From: Turritopsis dohrnii
Lineage: Eukaryota; Cnidaria; Hydrozoa; Anthoathecata; Oceaniidae
Length of the DNA: 64,000 nucleotides
NCBI GenBank assembly: GCA_027922465.2
Contig: BQMF02000282.1
Coordinates: 434,001-498,000 of the forward strand
Direction: 5' to 3'
The notes beneath the pieces are model-generated. The model was not told where the DNA came from and made no database searches. It saw nothing but the letters and a program-made list of their open reading frames with translations. Each line of letters opens with the position of its first letter. Position 1 is the stretch's first letter. Shown piece by piece: positions 32,583-45,400 of the stretch. A program made the position numbers and the translations under genes.

Positions 32583-35550
32583 ATGCCATCTTTGGTCCCC
32601 AAAACAATAAATTCAAATTTTGATCCTACAAAAATTCATCCATTTGTGAAGAAAATGTTTCATCAGAGTTTACTTTTCAATCTGCCTATAGCAGGCAGAC
32701 TGAAGCATTACTTAAAAAACTGGAAGGTTCTAACCAAGGATCTCCAGATCATACAATATGTTCAGGGATGCAAAATACCTTTTCAGACAACTCCATTCCA
32801 GAGTTTTCCTCCAAAACCTCTCCTCTTCAGTGTGAAAGAAACAATGCTGGTCAATACAGAAGTTCAGGAAATGCTACAGAAAGGAGCTATAAGGTCTGTG
32901 AGAAAACCTGTGCAAGACCAGTTTTTAAGCACAATTTTCTTAGTACCCAAGAAAGATCAAGGTTACAGACCAGTGATAAATCTGAAAAGCTTGAAAAAGT
33001 TCATACCATATCAGCATTTCAAAATGGAGAGTCTTTCTCTGTTGAAGGAACTGTTGATAAAAGGGGATTACATGGTAAAGATAGATCTCAAGGATGCTTA
33101 CTTTTCGGTTCCCCTGAGCAACGAGTCAAGAAAGTTTATATGTTTCCAATGGGGGGAGGAAATATTCGAGTTTCTTTGCCTATGCTTTGGACTGGGACCT
33201 GCTCCAAGGGTTTTTACAAAACTTCTGAAAGTTCCAATTGCCCTATTGAGGAGACTGAATGTACGTCTAATAATTTATCTGGACGATTGCTTGATCATAG
33301 CATCATCTCTAGAGGAAGTGCTAATGGCAAGGGATACACTGATCTTCATTTTTCAACATCTGGGCTTCACCATAAATTTCAAGAAATCAGTAATACAACC
33401 TACACATCATATTCAGTTCTTGGGGATAGAGATAGACTCAATGTCCTTAAAACTCTTTCTTCCAGAGGGGAAACTGCAGAAAATTCTCTCAACTTGCAAG
33501 AACCTTTTAGAAGCTCTAAAAGTCACGATAAGGGACTTGATGAAGTTGGTAGGTCGACTTGCTTCATCAACAATTGCAGTGTTTCCTGCACCTCTTCAAT
33601 ACAGAGCTATGCAGAGGCAACAAATTTTAGAATTGTGGAAGAATCAGAATTACGACATTCAAATAACCTTAAACCAGGAAGTTCGGGAAGAGCTAACGTG
33701 GTGGATGGAAAATCTGCGGCTTCACAATGGAGCAGGGTTAGTGTCTGCCCCTCCACAACTAGTGATATCATCGGATGCATCCCTTCAGGGATGGGGGGCC
33801 TACTGCAAGGGTCATCACACTGGGGGACAATGGGCCTCATGGGAAAAGGTTCATCATATCAATTACTTGGAACTGAAAACAGCAAAGTATGCAATCCTAG
33901 GGTTTCACAAAATGTTTCCTCATGCTCAGTCCATTCATATTCGAATGGACAATGTAGTTGCATTATCTTATCTGGTGAAGAAAGGGGGGACAAAAAACGA
34001 AAATCTGACAAAACTCAGCAAGGAAATTTGGGCTTACCTGTTGGAGCACAGGATCATGATTACTGCAGAATACCTTCCAGGGGTTCTGAATGTGGAAGCA
34101 GACTCCATGTCTCGCAATGTAACAGACTCGAGCGAATGGATGTTGAACCATCAAATATTTCAGAAACTATGCAAAGCAAGGTGGACACCTTGCACAGACC
34201 TTTTTGCTTCCAGACTGACTCATCAGGTTCCTCTGTACTTCTCTTGGAAGATAGATCCATACAGCAGAGGGCAGGATGGATTTCAGGCATGCTGGACTCA
34301 GTTGCGGGGATATGCCTTTCCACCATTTTGTCTGATAGGGAAGGTCCTGTGGGAAGATCCTGTGGAAAGTGAGAACAGATCAGGCTACAATACTGATTGT
34401 AACTCCTGCTTGGCAAACACAGTGGTGGTATCCTCAATTGCTTCAGATGTCAATCAGAAAACCCATTCTGCTACCAGAATGTCCAAATCTTTTAATGAAT
34501 CCTCAAAGAGAGAAACATCCTCTAGTACGAAACAGGTCCCTGCAGTTAGTGGCCTGGACAGTTTCAGGAAAAAATTGGCAACAGATGGAATTTCAGAGAA
34601 GGCTTCCAGTCTTATTGCAGCCGCTAGAAGGAGAGGAACTATTTCTCATTACGAATCGGCCTGGCGTAAGTGGTGTGGCTGGTGTCTTGAGAAACAAATT
34701 GATCCATTTCGATTTCCTATAAATTGGGTCTTAGAATTTCTGGCAAACTCTTTCGACGAAGGACTTGAATACAACACAATAGCAGGTTACCGGTCTGCCA
34801 TCTCAGCATACCATGATTCTATTGAGGGAACATCTGTAGGCAAACATCCTCTTGTCTGTTCCATGCTATTGGGAATCTTTAATAAACGTTGCCCAAAACC
34901 TAGATATACCTTTATTTGGGATATTGATAAAGTTGTTAATTTTCTAAATTCAGTGAAAGAGGATAATATTTCAGACAAAATGTTAACTTTAAAGTTGTCC
35001 ATGCTGTTAGCCCTAACTTCAGCCACTCGGTCACATGAAATTAGCCTATTGGACACAAAGTATTTAGTGAAACACCAATCTAGTTATATCTTTCATTTTG
35101 CAGAGATCACAAAAACTGCTAGAGCAGGAAAGTTGAGACCTCCAATAAAACTTTCCCACTTTGAGGAGAATAAAGAATTGTGTGTAAACCACTATATTGA
35201 CCTTTACTTGGAGAGGAGTAAACCTTGGAGAGGTAATGAAACCCTGTTACTGTTAGGTATAGTAAAGCCGCATAAACCGATTAAACCATGTACAATAGCT
35301 CGATGGATTTTAGAAGTTCTCTCATTATCAGGAATAGACACTTCGGTTTTTAAGGCGCATTCCGCTAGGTCAGCCTCGAGACATCGAAAGCAAGCTCTCA
35401 AGGTGTTTCCCTGAGTGAAATAATTAAGCGGGGACGACACTGGTCATCCTCTCAACTACTTTTGAAAGGTTCTATGAAAAGAACATTCACAAGGATGGAA
35501 AAAAGATTGAATATGAATCATCTGTGTTAAGCTTTGAACAGAGGTCGTGA
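32583..35550 (+). pseudogene. DIRS pol: RT, RNase H and tyrosine recombinase
   Basis: A 943-codon open frame (32583-35414) covers reverse transcriptase (FLVPKKDQGYRPVINLKSL, MVKIDLKDAYFSVPLS for motif A, LIIYLDDCL for the catalytic YxDD), RNase H (VISSDASLQGWGAY, LELKTAKYA, RMDNVVAL, GVLNVEADSMSR) and most of a tyrosine recombinase (GTISHYESAWRKWCGWC, LTSATRSHEISLL with the first catalytic Arg, HSARSAS with the His-x-x-Arg box). In this frame the protein then stops at 35414. The expected C-terminus, including the catalytic Tyr, is present in other frames after 35376 and reaches a stop at 35550, so at least two small indels separate it. A second long frame over 32768-34372 is a shadow of this one. 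Confidence 0.9.
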
Positions 35551-35968
35551 GAGATGACTTTCAGCCTGAAGGCGTGAATGGGCGTATACAGATTGAGCAG
35601 AGATTTTATGAATAAAATCGAAGCGAACGATCTAATACTGCCCACCCTCCGACCCCTACTGCATCCATGTTATTAAATTTTAATTTCACTTTAGGCCGAT
35701 TTCACTTTAGGTGGTAATCGTTATGGTCGTTGACGCGGAGATTATGAGTTGTTTATGTATTGTTTGATGATTTCCGCAAAAAAATCACATTTAACTACAT
35801 GACTGCCTTATCATTATTCCCCTTGATTGTCTCGAATCGTGTTAGCTAGCTGGGCATAAATCATACTAGAGTAAGAATCAGAGCGTGTTCTATGACTTTA
35901 ATCCTGAAGGCGTGAATGGGCGTATACACCAGTATTAGATCGTTCGCTTCGATTTTATTCATAAAATC

Positions 35969-36737
35969 GGGATTGCACTGCAGGCGCTTCGCGCCCTTGC
36001 ACAATCCTCAATGATTACTAAAGGCGCGAAATGCATATACACACAATGATGCGCCCATTATTTGCACATGGGCGTTAAAATATACTTCCGTCTTTTTAAG
36101 AAAAGTCATGGCCAGAAACTACTTGTAATTCGATGACGTAAACAATTTTGTTTACTAGATTTGCAGTTTTCTTCTGTGTTTCTACTTACAAATTTTTGTC
36201 ATCTTCTCTCCAATATCTCTTCACTTTTTATTATTTATACGAAGGTTTTTATTGTTTGGAAACAACAATAGGAGACTTTTTCGTATTTTATTTTGCATTG
36301 CTACTCTTTCTTGGAGGAGGATCCATCATCGGCATCGCTGCTTGCAGTTACTACAACTTTTCTCATTCATTCATGAGATCATGAGATCTCAAACAACATT
36401 GTCTTAAATTCAACAAGCCAACCTTAAGTGGTTGGTTAAAGGATCTTTCCTGGTTACCACATTATCAAATACCTTAGAATTCTCATCGATCCTAATCTTA
36501 ATTGGAAACTTCAGATTGATAGTATTGCGCGCTATGGCTGCCATTCTTTTGTTTAGCTGTTTTGGCTAATTTACACTGTATCAGTCATTTATTCTCCCTT
36601 TACTGATCCAACTTTGTGTAGTCGTGTCCTGTTATGTTTTGTGGTGTTGTTTGTAATTGCCCACTGGGTCCATATTACAACCTCAATGTTAATGGACTCT
36701 CTGGATGATGGAACAGATTGCCTTAAATTGTGGCTTG
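35969..36737. other. non-coding, no recognised feature
   Basis: Sequence right of the DIRS element. A gcaggcgcttcgcgccc patch near 35980 resembles transposon-associated patches elsewhere in the window. No gene found. Confidence 0.4.
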
Positions 36738-36928
36738 CAGTGGCGGGTTTAGAGGGTAGTCATCACTTGTAATACAATTATTTATGAATTCAATCTATGT
36801 TACCAATGAGATTATCTCAAATTTTCAGGTCTTTTAAGGTCTTTTGATTATCAGAGTGTTTTTCTTTTCTGGTTGAATTGCTAACACTCTCTTATACAAA
36901 TTGTGACTGCCCTCTAGATTGGCTGCTG
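36738..36928. mobile_element. foldback MITE, CAGTGGCGG family, copy 3 (diverged)
   Basis: Ends CAGTGGCGGGTTTAGAGG and CCTCTAGATTGGCTGCTG; 191 bp. The flanking 5-mers are GCTTG and GCTTC, a near-match target duplication. Internal ttgctaacactctctta and ccaatgagattat match copies 1 and 2. Older than those copies. Confidence 0.8.
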
Positions 36929-37543
36929 GCTTCATTTAATATACACAGTTCTTGTATTTATAACTGGATCAAACCAGAAGCTTCAAATTAGATTTTGTGC
37001 TAAACTGTTTCATGTATTGATAATCATCATCATGCATATAAATATATATGATATTAAATCATAAAAAAATACATTGTGTGACAAGCTTTTGAGTATTCTC
37101 TTCGCATATAACATTTATATTATATCTATCATCTAAAACAAAGCACAAAGTATTATAAGTTCTTAATGATGTAAATATTTCATTCAAACACAGCTGATAG
37201 CATTTAGGTGCTTATTGGCTGTATGTCATTTTATTGTTATTGTCTTTTTGGTTCTTGTAGATCAAATAATTTCTGATCACTGAATGAATGGATGGATGAA
37301 TTATATAACAAATGAATGAATGTCATTTCAACATTAATAATAGAATAACATTTATATATATAATGATGTAAGGGATATCAATCTCAAAATTGCTATTTAG
37401 ATGGTATATACTTTGGAGGTATGAATATTTGAAAGCCTTCTAATAAAACCCATGTAAGCAAACCAAGCAATCACAGTTATAATATAACAGTCATTTCTTG
37501 TATATGGAAAAAAGAAAAACAAACTTGTTTATAAAAACATTAT

Positions 37544-38253
37544 CAGCCCTCTGAATTTACGACGGCATTCAGCTTTTGCTATCGTGAAGCTGCCGTAAAT
37601 CAAAATGACAACGGCAAAATTTTGCTGAGCGCGTTTTTTGGATGCAAACATTGAATAATTAATACTTTAATAAGTCCTTTCATTTCTTTCGTTCTATTTT
37701 ATTCTTTCTATTTTCTCAATCGTGTGAGATTGTCTGGTTTGCTTGCGTGATAAAAAAAAATCATTCATTTCTTTTTCCTTGACAACTGGTGCCATCTAAT
37801 GAACATTTCATTTCGTTTTTCGAGAGGAAAACCCAAGGGAAACTGGTGAGACTTAAACAATAGCAAAATAATGGCGAGTTACATCTAACACATGGGTGAT
37901 TTTGGCAATTCCTGGGAATTCCCCTGACGTATTACTTTTATTCTCAAACATTTTCTATAGAACATTTGTTTACGTCACCTATTCAATTTATAAGATGTGA
38001 ATAAGATGTACAAACATATTTTGTAACTTATTGTTCAAGATAACACTTGATTTATGAAATATTTAGTTTCTGTTTTATTACCCATTGTTCTATACCACGT
38101 TATTTTTACTGGAATAACCAATCAAGTTTTGCCGTTGTTAACATCTTACTTGACAGCATTTTTTTGTCGTCATAAATAATGATCTGCTGTCACAATTTTT
38201 AAATACGACGACACTTTTTTGCTGTCAGTCTTTTTTCCTAATTCAGAGGGCTG
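37544..38253. mobile_element. 710-bp DNA transposon with 6-bp target duplication
   Basis: Starts CAGCCCTCTGAATT and ends AATTCAGAGGGCTG (perfect 14-bp TIRs), flanked by CATTAT at 37538-37543 and 38254-38259. Subterminal sequence is rich in gccgt/acgac words on both sides. No transposase frame. A 6-bp duplication is uncommon; Dada-type or a hAT variant are possibilities, neither proven. Confidence 0.85.
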
Positions 38254-38259
38254 CATTAT

Positions 38260-39421
38260 ATTTGTAAAACGAAGCTTTTCGTTCTATAAGAACATCATCA
38301 GGTATGTACAATAAAATTCTTTTCTTGCTTTTCTTGGTTTGCTTACATGGGTGGTATAGTGGTATATATTATAACCACCAGTAGCCATTTGATCGATCAA
38401 TTTTTTTTAAAAAGAATAGTAGTGTTTTTATTGAAGTGTTATTTAAATACTAACATGATTATTAACTCTTGTTGCTATGGAAAAATGTTAGAGAAATGTT
38501 TCTATGGTAATGTTACCATTATATCATTATGTTATCAATGTTTCCAGTAACTTATTAAATAAAAATATTTAAAAAAATTCATTTTTGGGAGTTTTTAAGA
38601 TTATATTTTTTTAACTTATAATTAATTGATAATTTTTAGTGATACATTTGCCAGTATCAAGATATATAACTGATGATGTTATTTTAACGAAAAGCTTCTG
38701 CTACATTTTAAAACTTGTTGTTTTCTTTATTTGATATCTATGTTTAGTTACAAAGTTTTTTTCCTCTTGGTTTGTGGAAAATAATTTTCCACAATTTTTT
38801 GATTCTCAAGTTCCTTTAGAGATTCGTTTATTTTTAAATATCTATGTAACATGATAACAGGTGATTGTAAAGTTCTGTTATGTTTTCATACATATTAAAT
38901 TTTGGTTGAGAGGTCAAAGAAAAACATAAGTCAATAGTATGTAGAACGAAAGTGCACATGAAATTTTATTACTGGTGTTGCATCAGAGCATTAGACTTCA
39001 TTTTTTGTCTATTCATTTATTTATTTATTTATTTATTTATTATTATTTGGTTAACCTCAACTACTTATGATGTTGCCATCAATGAGTAAAATGTGTATAA
39101 AATTAAATAGAAGTGTGATTTAAATACGATACTTATATACATGAAAATATGAAGGAGTTTTAAAAGATTGAAATTGATATAGTATAATATTAAAGTATTC
39201 ACTGTTATTATTTGTATTTGAATTCAGTTTAAAGACAAAAAACAGTCTAAAGACAAAAAAACAGTCTAAAAAACAAGTTGCACTAATGATACTTTTTAAT
39301 TAAGTTTTTAAGCTTTGTTGTGGTGTTTTTTCTCTTTAGGTATAATTAGAAAAATGGAACATATCAAATTTATATGTTATTTAATATAATTTTGAATGAA
39401 GATAAATTACACTCATTCAAA
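38260..39421. other. upstream region of ATP10; SINE tail fragment
   Basis: Intergenic and promoter-side sequence of the ATP10 gene. At 39012-39090 a (ATTT)n run followed by ggttaacctcaactacttatgatgttgcc resembles the tail-proximal sequence of the SINEs at 13202 and 30599, so it is probably a short SINE fragment. aaagacaaaaaacagtcta is repeated at 39232-39270. No other feature. Confidence 0.5.
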
Positions 39422-42400
39422 ATGAAGAAAAAGTTTACACCTACTCAACCAGAAGTAGAATTTGATGATACATGGACAGTTTTTCCAAGTACCCTGGCTG
39501 CTACTGATATAAAAGGATATTACCAAGAACATAATGGCAACAGAATAAAAACTACAAAATATACATTCTTGACATTTCTACCTCAGAATCTATTTGAACA
39601 GTTTCACCGTTTTGCAAACATTTACTTCCTGTTCATAATTATTTTGAACTGGATACCGGCAGTTAATGCTTTTGGTAAAGAAATTGCAATGCTACCATTA
39701 TTGTTTGTTCTTGCAGTAACTGCTATTAAGGATATTGTAGAAGATAGGCAACGTTATAAATCTGACAAAATTGTTAACAACAGAGTTTCTGATGTGTATG
39801 ATAGGTAAATAATTTTCATTGATTAATTTTTTTGTCTTTTACCTGACTAAATGAAAATTGATTTATTTTCAGTGGTTCTGAAAAGTACTTGCAAACAAAA
39901 TGGAAACATATCAGAGTTGGTGATTTAGTCAAAGTTTTTGATAATGAAATTGTACCAGCCGATATAATTTTGCTGAACTCATCTGATGAAAACGGTATTT
40001 GTCACGTCTCAACTGCTAATTTAGATGGAGAAAGCAATTTGAAACAAAAACAAGTACCAAAAGGCTTTTTAGATGTATGTTGCTGCATTTGTTTTGTTGT
40101 TAAATTGTCTCTTTTCTTATTTACTTGTGAAAAAATTGGCTTTAGGATGAAAGAGCTTTCAATCCGAACAATATATTGTTTCAAGTGAAATGTGAAAAAC
40201 CGAATAATCAGCTGCATAGTTTTTATGGATTCTTGTAAGTCTCCTCTTGTTCAACAAATAGAGATTTTTTTAGTCAAACAATCAGCCCATTAATTGACTT
40301 TTCATCATTTTTCAGAATTCAGCAAAATGGGGAACAAGTTAGTATTGATAAAAGTAACCTTCTACTTCGAGGCTGCGTTCTTCGAAATACCGAATATGCT
40401 GTTGGGCTAGTCATCTATGCTGGTTAGCTATTCATTATTTGCACTTCTAATATGATTCTTTCTCCCTTGCATATGCGACCTTTTAAATTTTTGATTTTAT
40501 TAACTTTAGGTCCAGATACAAAAGCCATGTTGAATAATAGTGGTCCAAGATATAAACGCAGTCAGTTAGAAAAAGATATCAACAAAGATGTGATAGCATG
40601 TGTTGTTATTCTGTTTTTGCTGTGTTTGATTGGAGCAATAGGTAGGGATTCTAATGGTTCATGTTTTTCTAAAGAATAGAAAAATTGAAATCATTCATTG
40701 GATATTATTGTTTTACTAGTATCCTGCATAAAAGTTTTTATGGGTTTTAATTTTGAAAACAATGTGTGGAAATACCCTGGCGAAAATAGGTGAAATTAAA
40801 CAGAATGGCAAATGGAAAGTGTACCCAGGTTATAGAGCTCAATAAACTGATCGGAAAAATGTATGGGATTGCTTCGCTACGACAGATGAAAGATTTTAAT
40901 GATGTCATATCCGCAGTATCAATTATAAAATTTAGGCCCAAATTTTTCGTCAACCCATAACCCGTATTGCGGACCCCCAAAATTTCTTTTATCTCTATTG
41001 TTTCTCGAGGTATTTCCCCAAAAACATCGCATTTGATTGGGGATGCAAAAACTGACGCCATGCCACATGCTTCTATATAATGTGGCCATCCAAATGGAAC
41101 CAGGACTTATAACCACATTTATTTCAATGAATCATCAAAGATTGACAATAAAATTTATATCAGTATAGAGCCCCATTTTTAAGCTTTATCAAGATGTATG
41201 TGTGTTAGGAAAATAAAAAACAAAAAAGAGAAAATGGAAAAAAATAAGTTTAAAAAAGCTTTATTTTTATTATTAATTATTTTATCTTCTTATCGTCTAA
41301 CTTTACTTTACTGCTTGTAAAACTTTCTATGTCAATATGGCAATATGGAATCTAAATTTTCACTGCAGTTAGTAACTTCTGATAATATCCTTTATTTCCT
41401 ACATTGACTAAATTCCTCTTCTAAAAGTTCAGTTTCCCCTAAACTTGCTCTATCTCTCATTTTGTCATGTAGAAGTTGTATACAAGTTGAGTTATTTCTT
41501 GCAGACAGAAATCTATATGTTATAGGTTGTGGTTTATGGACTAGCGAATTTGAAATTTTTGAAGAAACCTTTATCTCAGATGAAGCAGAAAGCCCAGCAT
41601 ATGAAGGTTTTTTGAGATTTTGGACTTTCATCATAGTTCTACAGGTAAAAGTTTGTAATGTTAAAATTTGTTTTTGAATGCTGGTTGGTTGTTACGAATG
41701 ATAGATAGCAATTTTTTCTTTGAAATGATTTTCAAATAAACTTACTTCTGGATTCTTAAGAGCCACTTTTTGTCTGACACCCGTGATAGTGACCACGATA
41801 TTTCAATGCTGTTGTGGTTAGTAAATGTACCAAATGTTTTGCTGAACCAGTAAATCATGAAAACCAAATTTGGGCAGTTTTCGAAGGTCATTATCTTTAA
41901 AAACAAACACATGCACAAAGTTTTTACAATTAGTATTACTTCAAAACCAAGTTGGGAACAAGAATATATGAGAAAATCAATTTATCTATTATGACGTTAC
42001 TAAATGTTATGCCTTCAAATCACGGTTTGGTAACTGGTGGTAACTTTGAGATCTGTTATCTGGTGATGCCATTATATTTATATATTCAACTTTATATGTT
42101 GATAGAACCATGTCCCTAGACAATACATTTTTGTAATACGATTCATGTGCGCTCCACCAATGCATAGGCTGTTATGGTGATGGTGAATTGATTTTGTGTT
42201 GCAAATTTAGTGCCATTATGAATTACGCCATCATAGTTCACATTACCCTTTTGCAAAAATGTGTTTGGTTTAAATATTACAAGGAAAAAGCCTGATGTCT
42301 GATTGTGGTGAAGAGTTCTTATAGGCTATATAGATTATACTTTGTAGTTATTTTCTAGTAGGCTGTTGTTTAGTGTAAAAAAGCAACTGTTTTTGAGTGA

Positions 42401-45400
42401 CCTCTTGCTGAAAGTTTCCTTTTCTGCCTTTTATATATTCCTAATAAGTAAAGATAACATCAGATCACTAAAAATTACCTTCCTAACTAAAAAAACACTG
42501 AAGCATGTTCTGATAAAATTCAATCAAAATGTTTTTGACATGAAATAACAAAGGCTTTTTAGAACAAAAACTAAAATCTGGTTGAGGGGAAAGTCATTAA
42601 CTATTAATTCCTCACTTCTATTATTTTGTTTGGAATTTTATTTTCATGTGATCTATTTAGGTGCTAATACCAATTTCACTGTATGTATCAGTAGAAATAG
42701 TTAAACTTGGTCAAGTGTATTTCATCAATTCTGACAAGCATATGTGTTACGAAGAAACTGCTCAATACCAAATATGCCGAGCTACAAACATTAATGAAGA
42801 TCTTGGTCAAATTCAATTCATCTTTTCTGATAAGACTGGAACACTTACTGAAAACAAAATGCTGTTTAAAAGATTCTCTGTGAATGGAATTTGTAGCAAT
42901 CATCCCACAGGTGAACTTTTCATAAAACATTTTATTATACAAAGTGTTAAAAAATTCCTTATTTATATAGCTTTACTTACCAGTTAATACAGCTATACTT
43001 ATTAATGATGAAGCTTCTTAAGTTAATTCTGACTCCATTCTCACGGTTTAATATCTTTTAACAACAATTGTTTAAGGTCGCAATGACAATGATACTGTTG
43101 CACAATGCCAAAAGATTACAGAGACAATATTTGATGAAACTGGTATTGAGTTCCAAACAACATGGGATGAATTCTTTACTGCTCTAACTATTTGCAACAC
43201 TGTGGTAGTTTCTCAGCAACCTGTTCTTGATGAAACCGTTGAAACATCTCTGGATACCACAACAGTCACTAATGACACAAATTTTCGAAAACGCTCACTT
43301 GTGAATGGTGCAGCTAAAAAAACATCTGTTTCGAGTGAACATTGCAATGAACCAATTCAACCAAATCTTCCAGCAATAATTGTTGATCAAGATACCAACA
43401 TTCAGAGTAGTGAGGATTCAGGGAAGCTAACGTCAGATTATTTTCACATTTCCCTTCCGCAACCCAGACTGAACTCAAAATCAGATCGGTTATCTAGAAG
43501 TATTGAGAGTATCAACAGTTGGTTGAATTATGGCTTAACTCCGAAGTACGAGTATGAATCTCCAGACGAAGGTGCATTAGTGAAGGCTGCTACTTATTAT
43601 GGTTATAAATTAGCAAACAAAAATCCAGAACAAGTTTTTTATGGCACACCTACTGGAGATATCAAGGTTGTTGATGTTTTGCAAGTTTTACAGTTTGATT
43701 CATCTCGTAAAAGAATGTCTGTCATAATAAGAGATCATTGTGGCAAAATTAAAATGTACAGTAAAGGGGCTGACACTGCTATAATGATGTACTTGAAGGA
43801 TGGACAGGGTAAGAAAAGTTTTTTCTACTTTCCATCTTTTATGGTAGATTTGATTGATGTTTATCTTGCATCTTCTTAGATGACGTCAGAGAGGTAACAG
43901 ATACACATTTAGAGACATTTGCAAGAGAAGGTCTGCGCACTTTATGTGTAGCCAAAAGGGTATGGAAACTAAGGTGTTTTTTATTATACTTGGATGGATC
44001 TATTATAACAGAAATTACAGAAAGGTTAAATTCTTCTTCTTTTTAAACTAACCATGATTATTTAGGACTTAACTGAAGAAGAATATTCCAATTGGTTGGA
44101 GCAGCATAAACAGGCAGAAATCGCCTTAACTGATCGTGATGATAAGCTGGCACAGTCTGCTGAAGCTATCGAGAAGGAGTTGCAGTTGTTAGGAGCAACA
44201 GGTGAGAATTTCGTTGATCTGAATTTGAAACAAGTAATATAATGTATGCTATAATTTGAAAACACAGGTATAGAGGACTGCTTACAAGATGGAGTTCCGG
44301 AGACGATAGTAGCTTTAAGGAGTGCTGGCATCAAACTTTGGATCTTAACTGGTGACAAGCAGGTAACTGTCTCGCTCTCTTTCTCCATGTTCCATTTCAA
44401 TGAACTTGAAGTTCGCAATGATTTTGTTAAGATATATCTATTGCAAATGATATAATGCATTTTCGTTAGGAAACAGCTGTCAATATTGGATTCTCCTGTA
44501 AATTATTAGACCCAAACATGGAAATTATAACAATCAACTCACGGACAAAAGTAATGTAATGTTCCTTTGAATGCGTTGTAAATATTGATGGATGTCAATC
44601 TAAAATTGTTTCGTATATTACTAGGGTGAATGTAATGAGCTACTTGATCAAATTACACAAAGGGTTCATTCAAAATGGCCTAGTTATACAATCCTACCAA
44701 CTACTAGGGCTGCTACCGATGCCCGACCACCTCTAGCACTCATCATTGACGGAATAACTTTAGGATTTGCATTGGAAAAACCATTGGATAAGAAGTTGAT
44801 CAAAATTGCGCAGCATTGTGAATCTGTAGTTTGTTGCCGAGCAACTCCATTGCAAAAGGTAATCACCAGGACGTTATAACTGTTTTATGGTTCGACTGGT
44901 GTGACTTTTTAACTTATTTTCTATACCAGGCAGCTGTAGTCAAACTTGTCCGTGAAAATTTAAAAGTAATGACACTATCGATTGGTGATGGAGCTAATGA
45001 CGTCAGTATGTTGCAAATGGCGGAGGTACATTTATTGAACTTCATCTGCTAATCTTCTTTTGATCTTTGTTTTGACAGAAAATCTCGTTACGTTTTAGAT
45101 TGGTGTTGGCATTGCGGGACAAGAAGGTGTGCAAGCTGTCATGGCCAGTGATTTTGTTCTTGGCAGGTTCCGGTTCTTGAGAAGGTTGTTACTGCTGCAT
45201 GGTTTTTGGTGCTACGACAGGATCGCCAGAATGATCGTTTACTTTTTCTATAAAAATGCTGTAAGTGACCTTTCTGCATGATACATTTTTAAAAATTTTC
45301 CTTTTTCTTCTTCTTTTGTAGTAAATATCTTCATTGTTTAGATGTTCGTTATGGTGTTGTTTTGGTACCAACTGTTTAATGGTTTTTCTGGTTCGAATGC

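Larger units (their letters stand above)
31503..35968 (+). mobile_element. DIRS-like tyrosine-recombinase retrotransposon
   Basis: Outer inverted repeats: left 31503-31566 (ataaaatctccgctcaatc...gccttcagg), right 35905-35968 (cctgaaggcgtgaatggg...attcataaaatc). An internal complementary region at 35541-35645 is complementary to the left end (gaggtcgtgagagatgactt) and to the right end (gaacgatctaatactg), the DIRS circular-junction design. Coding order is gag-like frame, then RT, RNase H and tyrosine recombinase. There is no integrase, protease or LTR. About 240 bp at 35650-35890 between the internal complementary region and the right repeat are unexplained and may be an insertion. Confidence 0.92.

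Noticed and set aside
32768..34372. 534-codon open frame overlapping the DIRS pol
   Set aside because: It lies wholly within the RT/RNase H frame in another phase, has no domain motifs, and its Ser/Gly/Arg-rich composition is that of a shadow frame.
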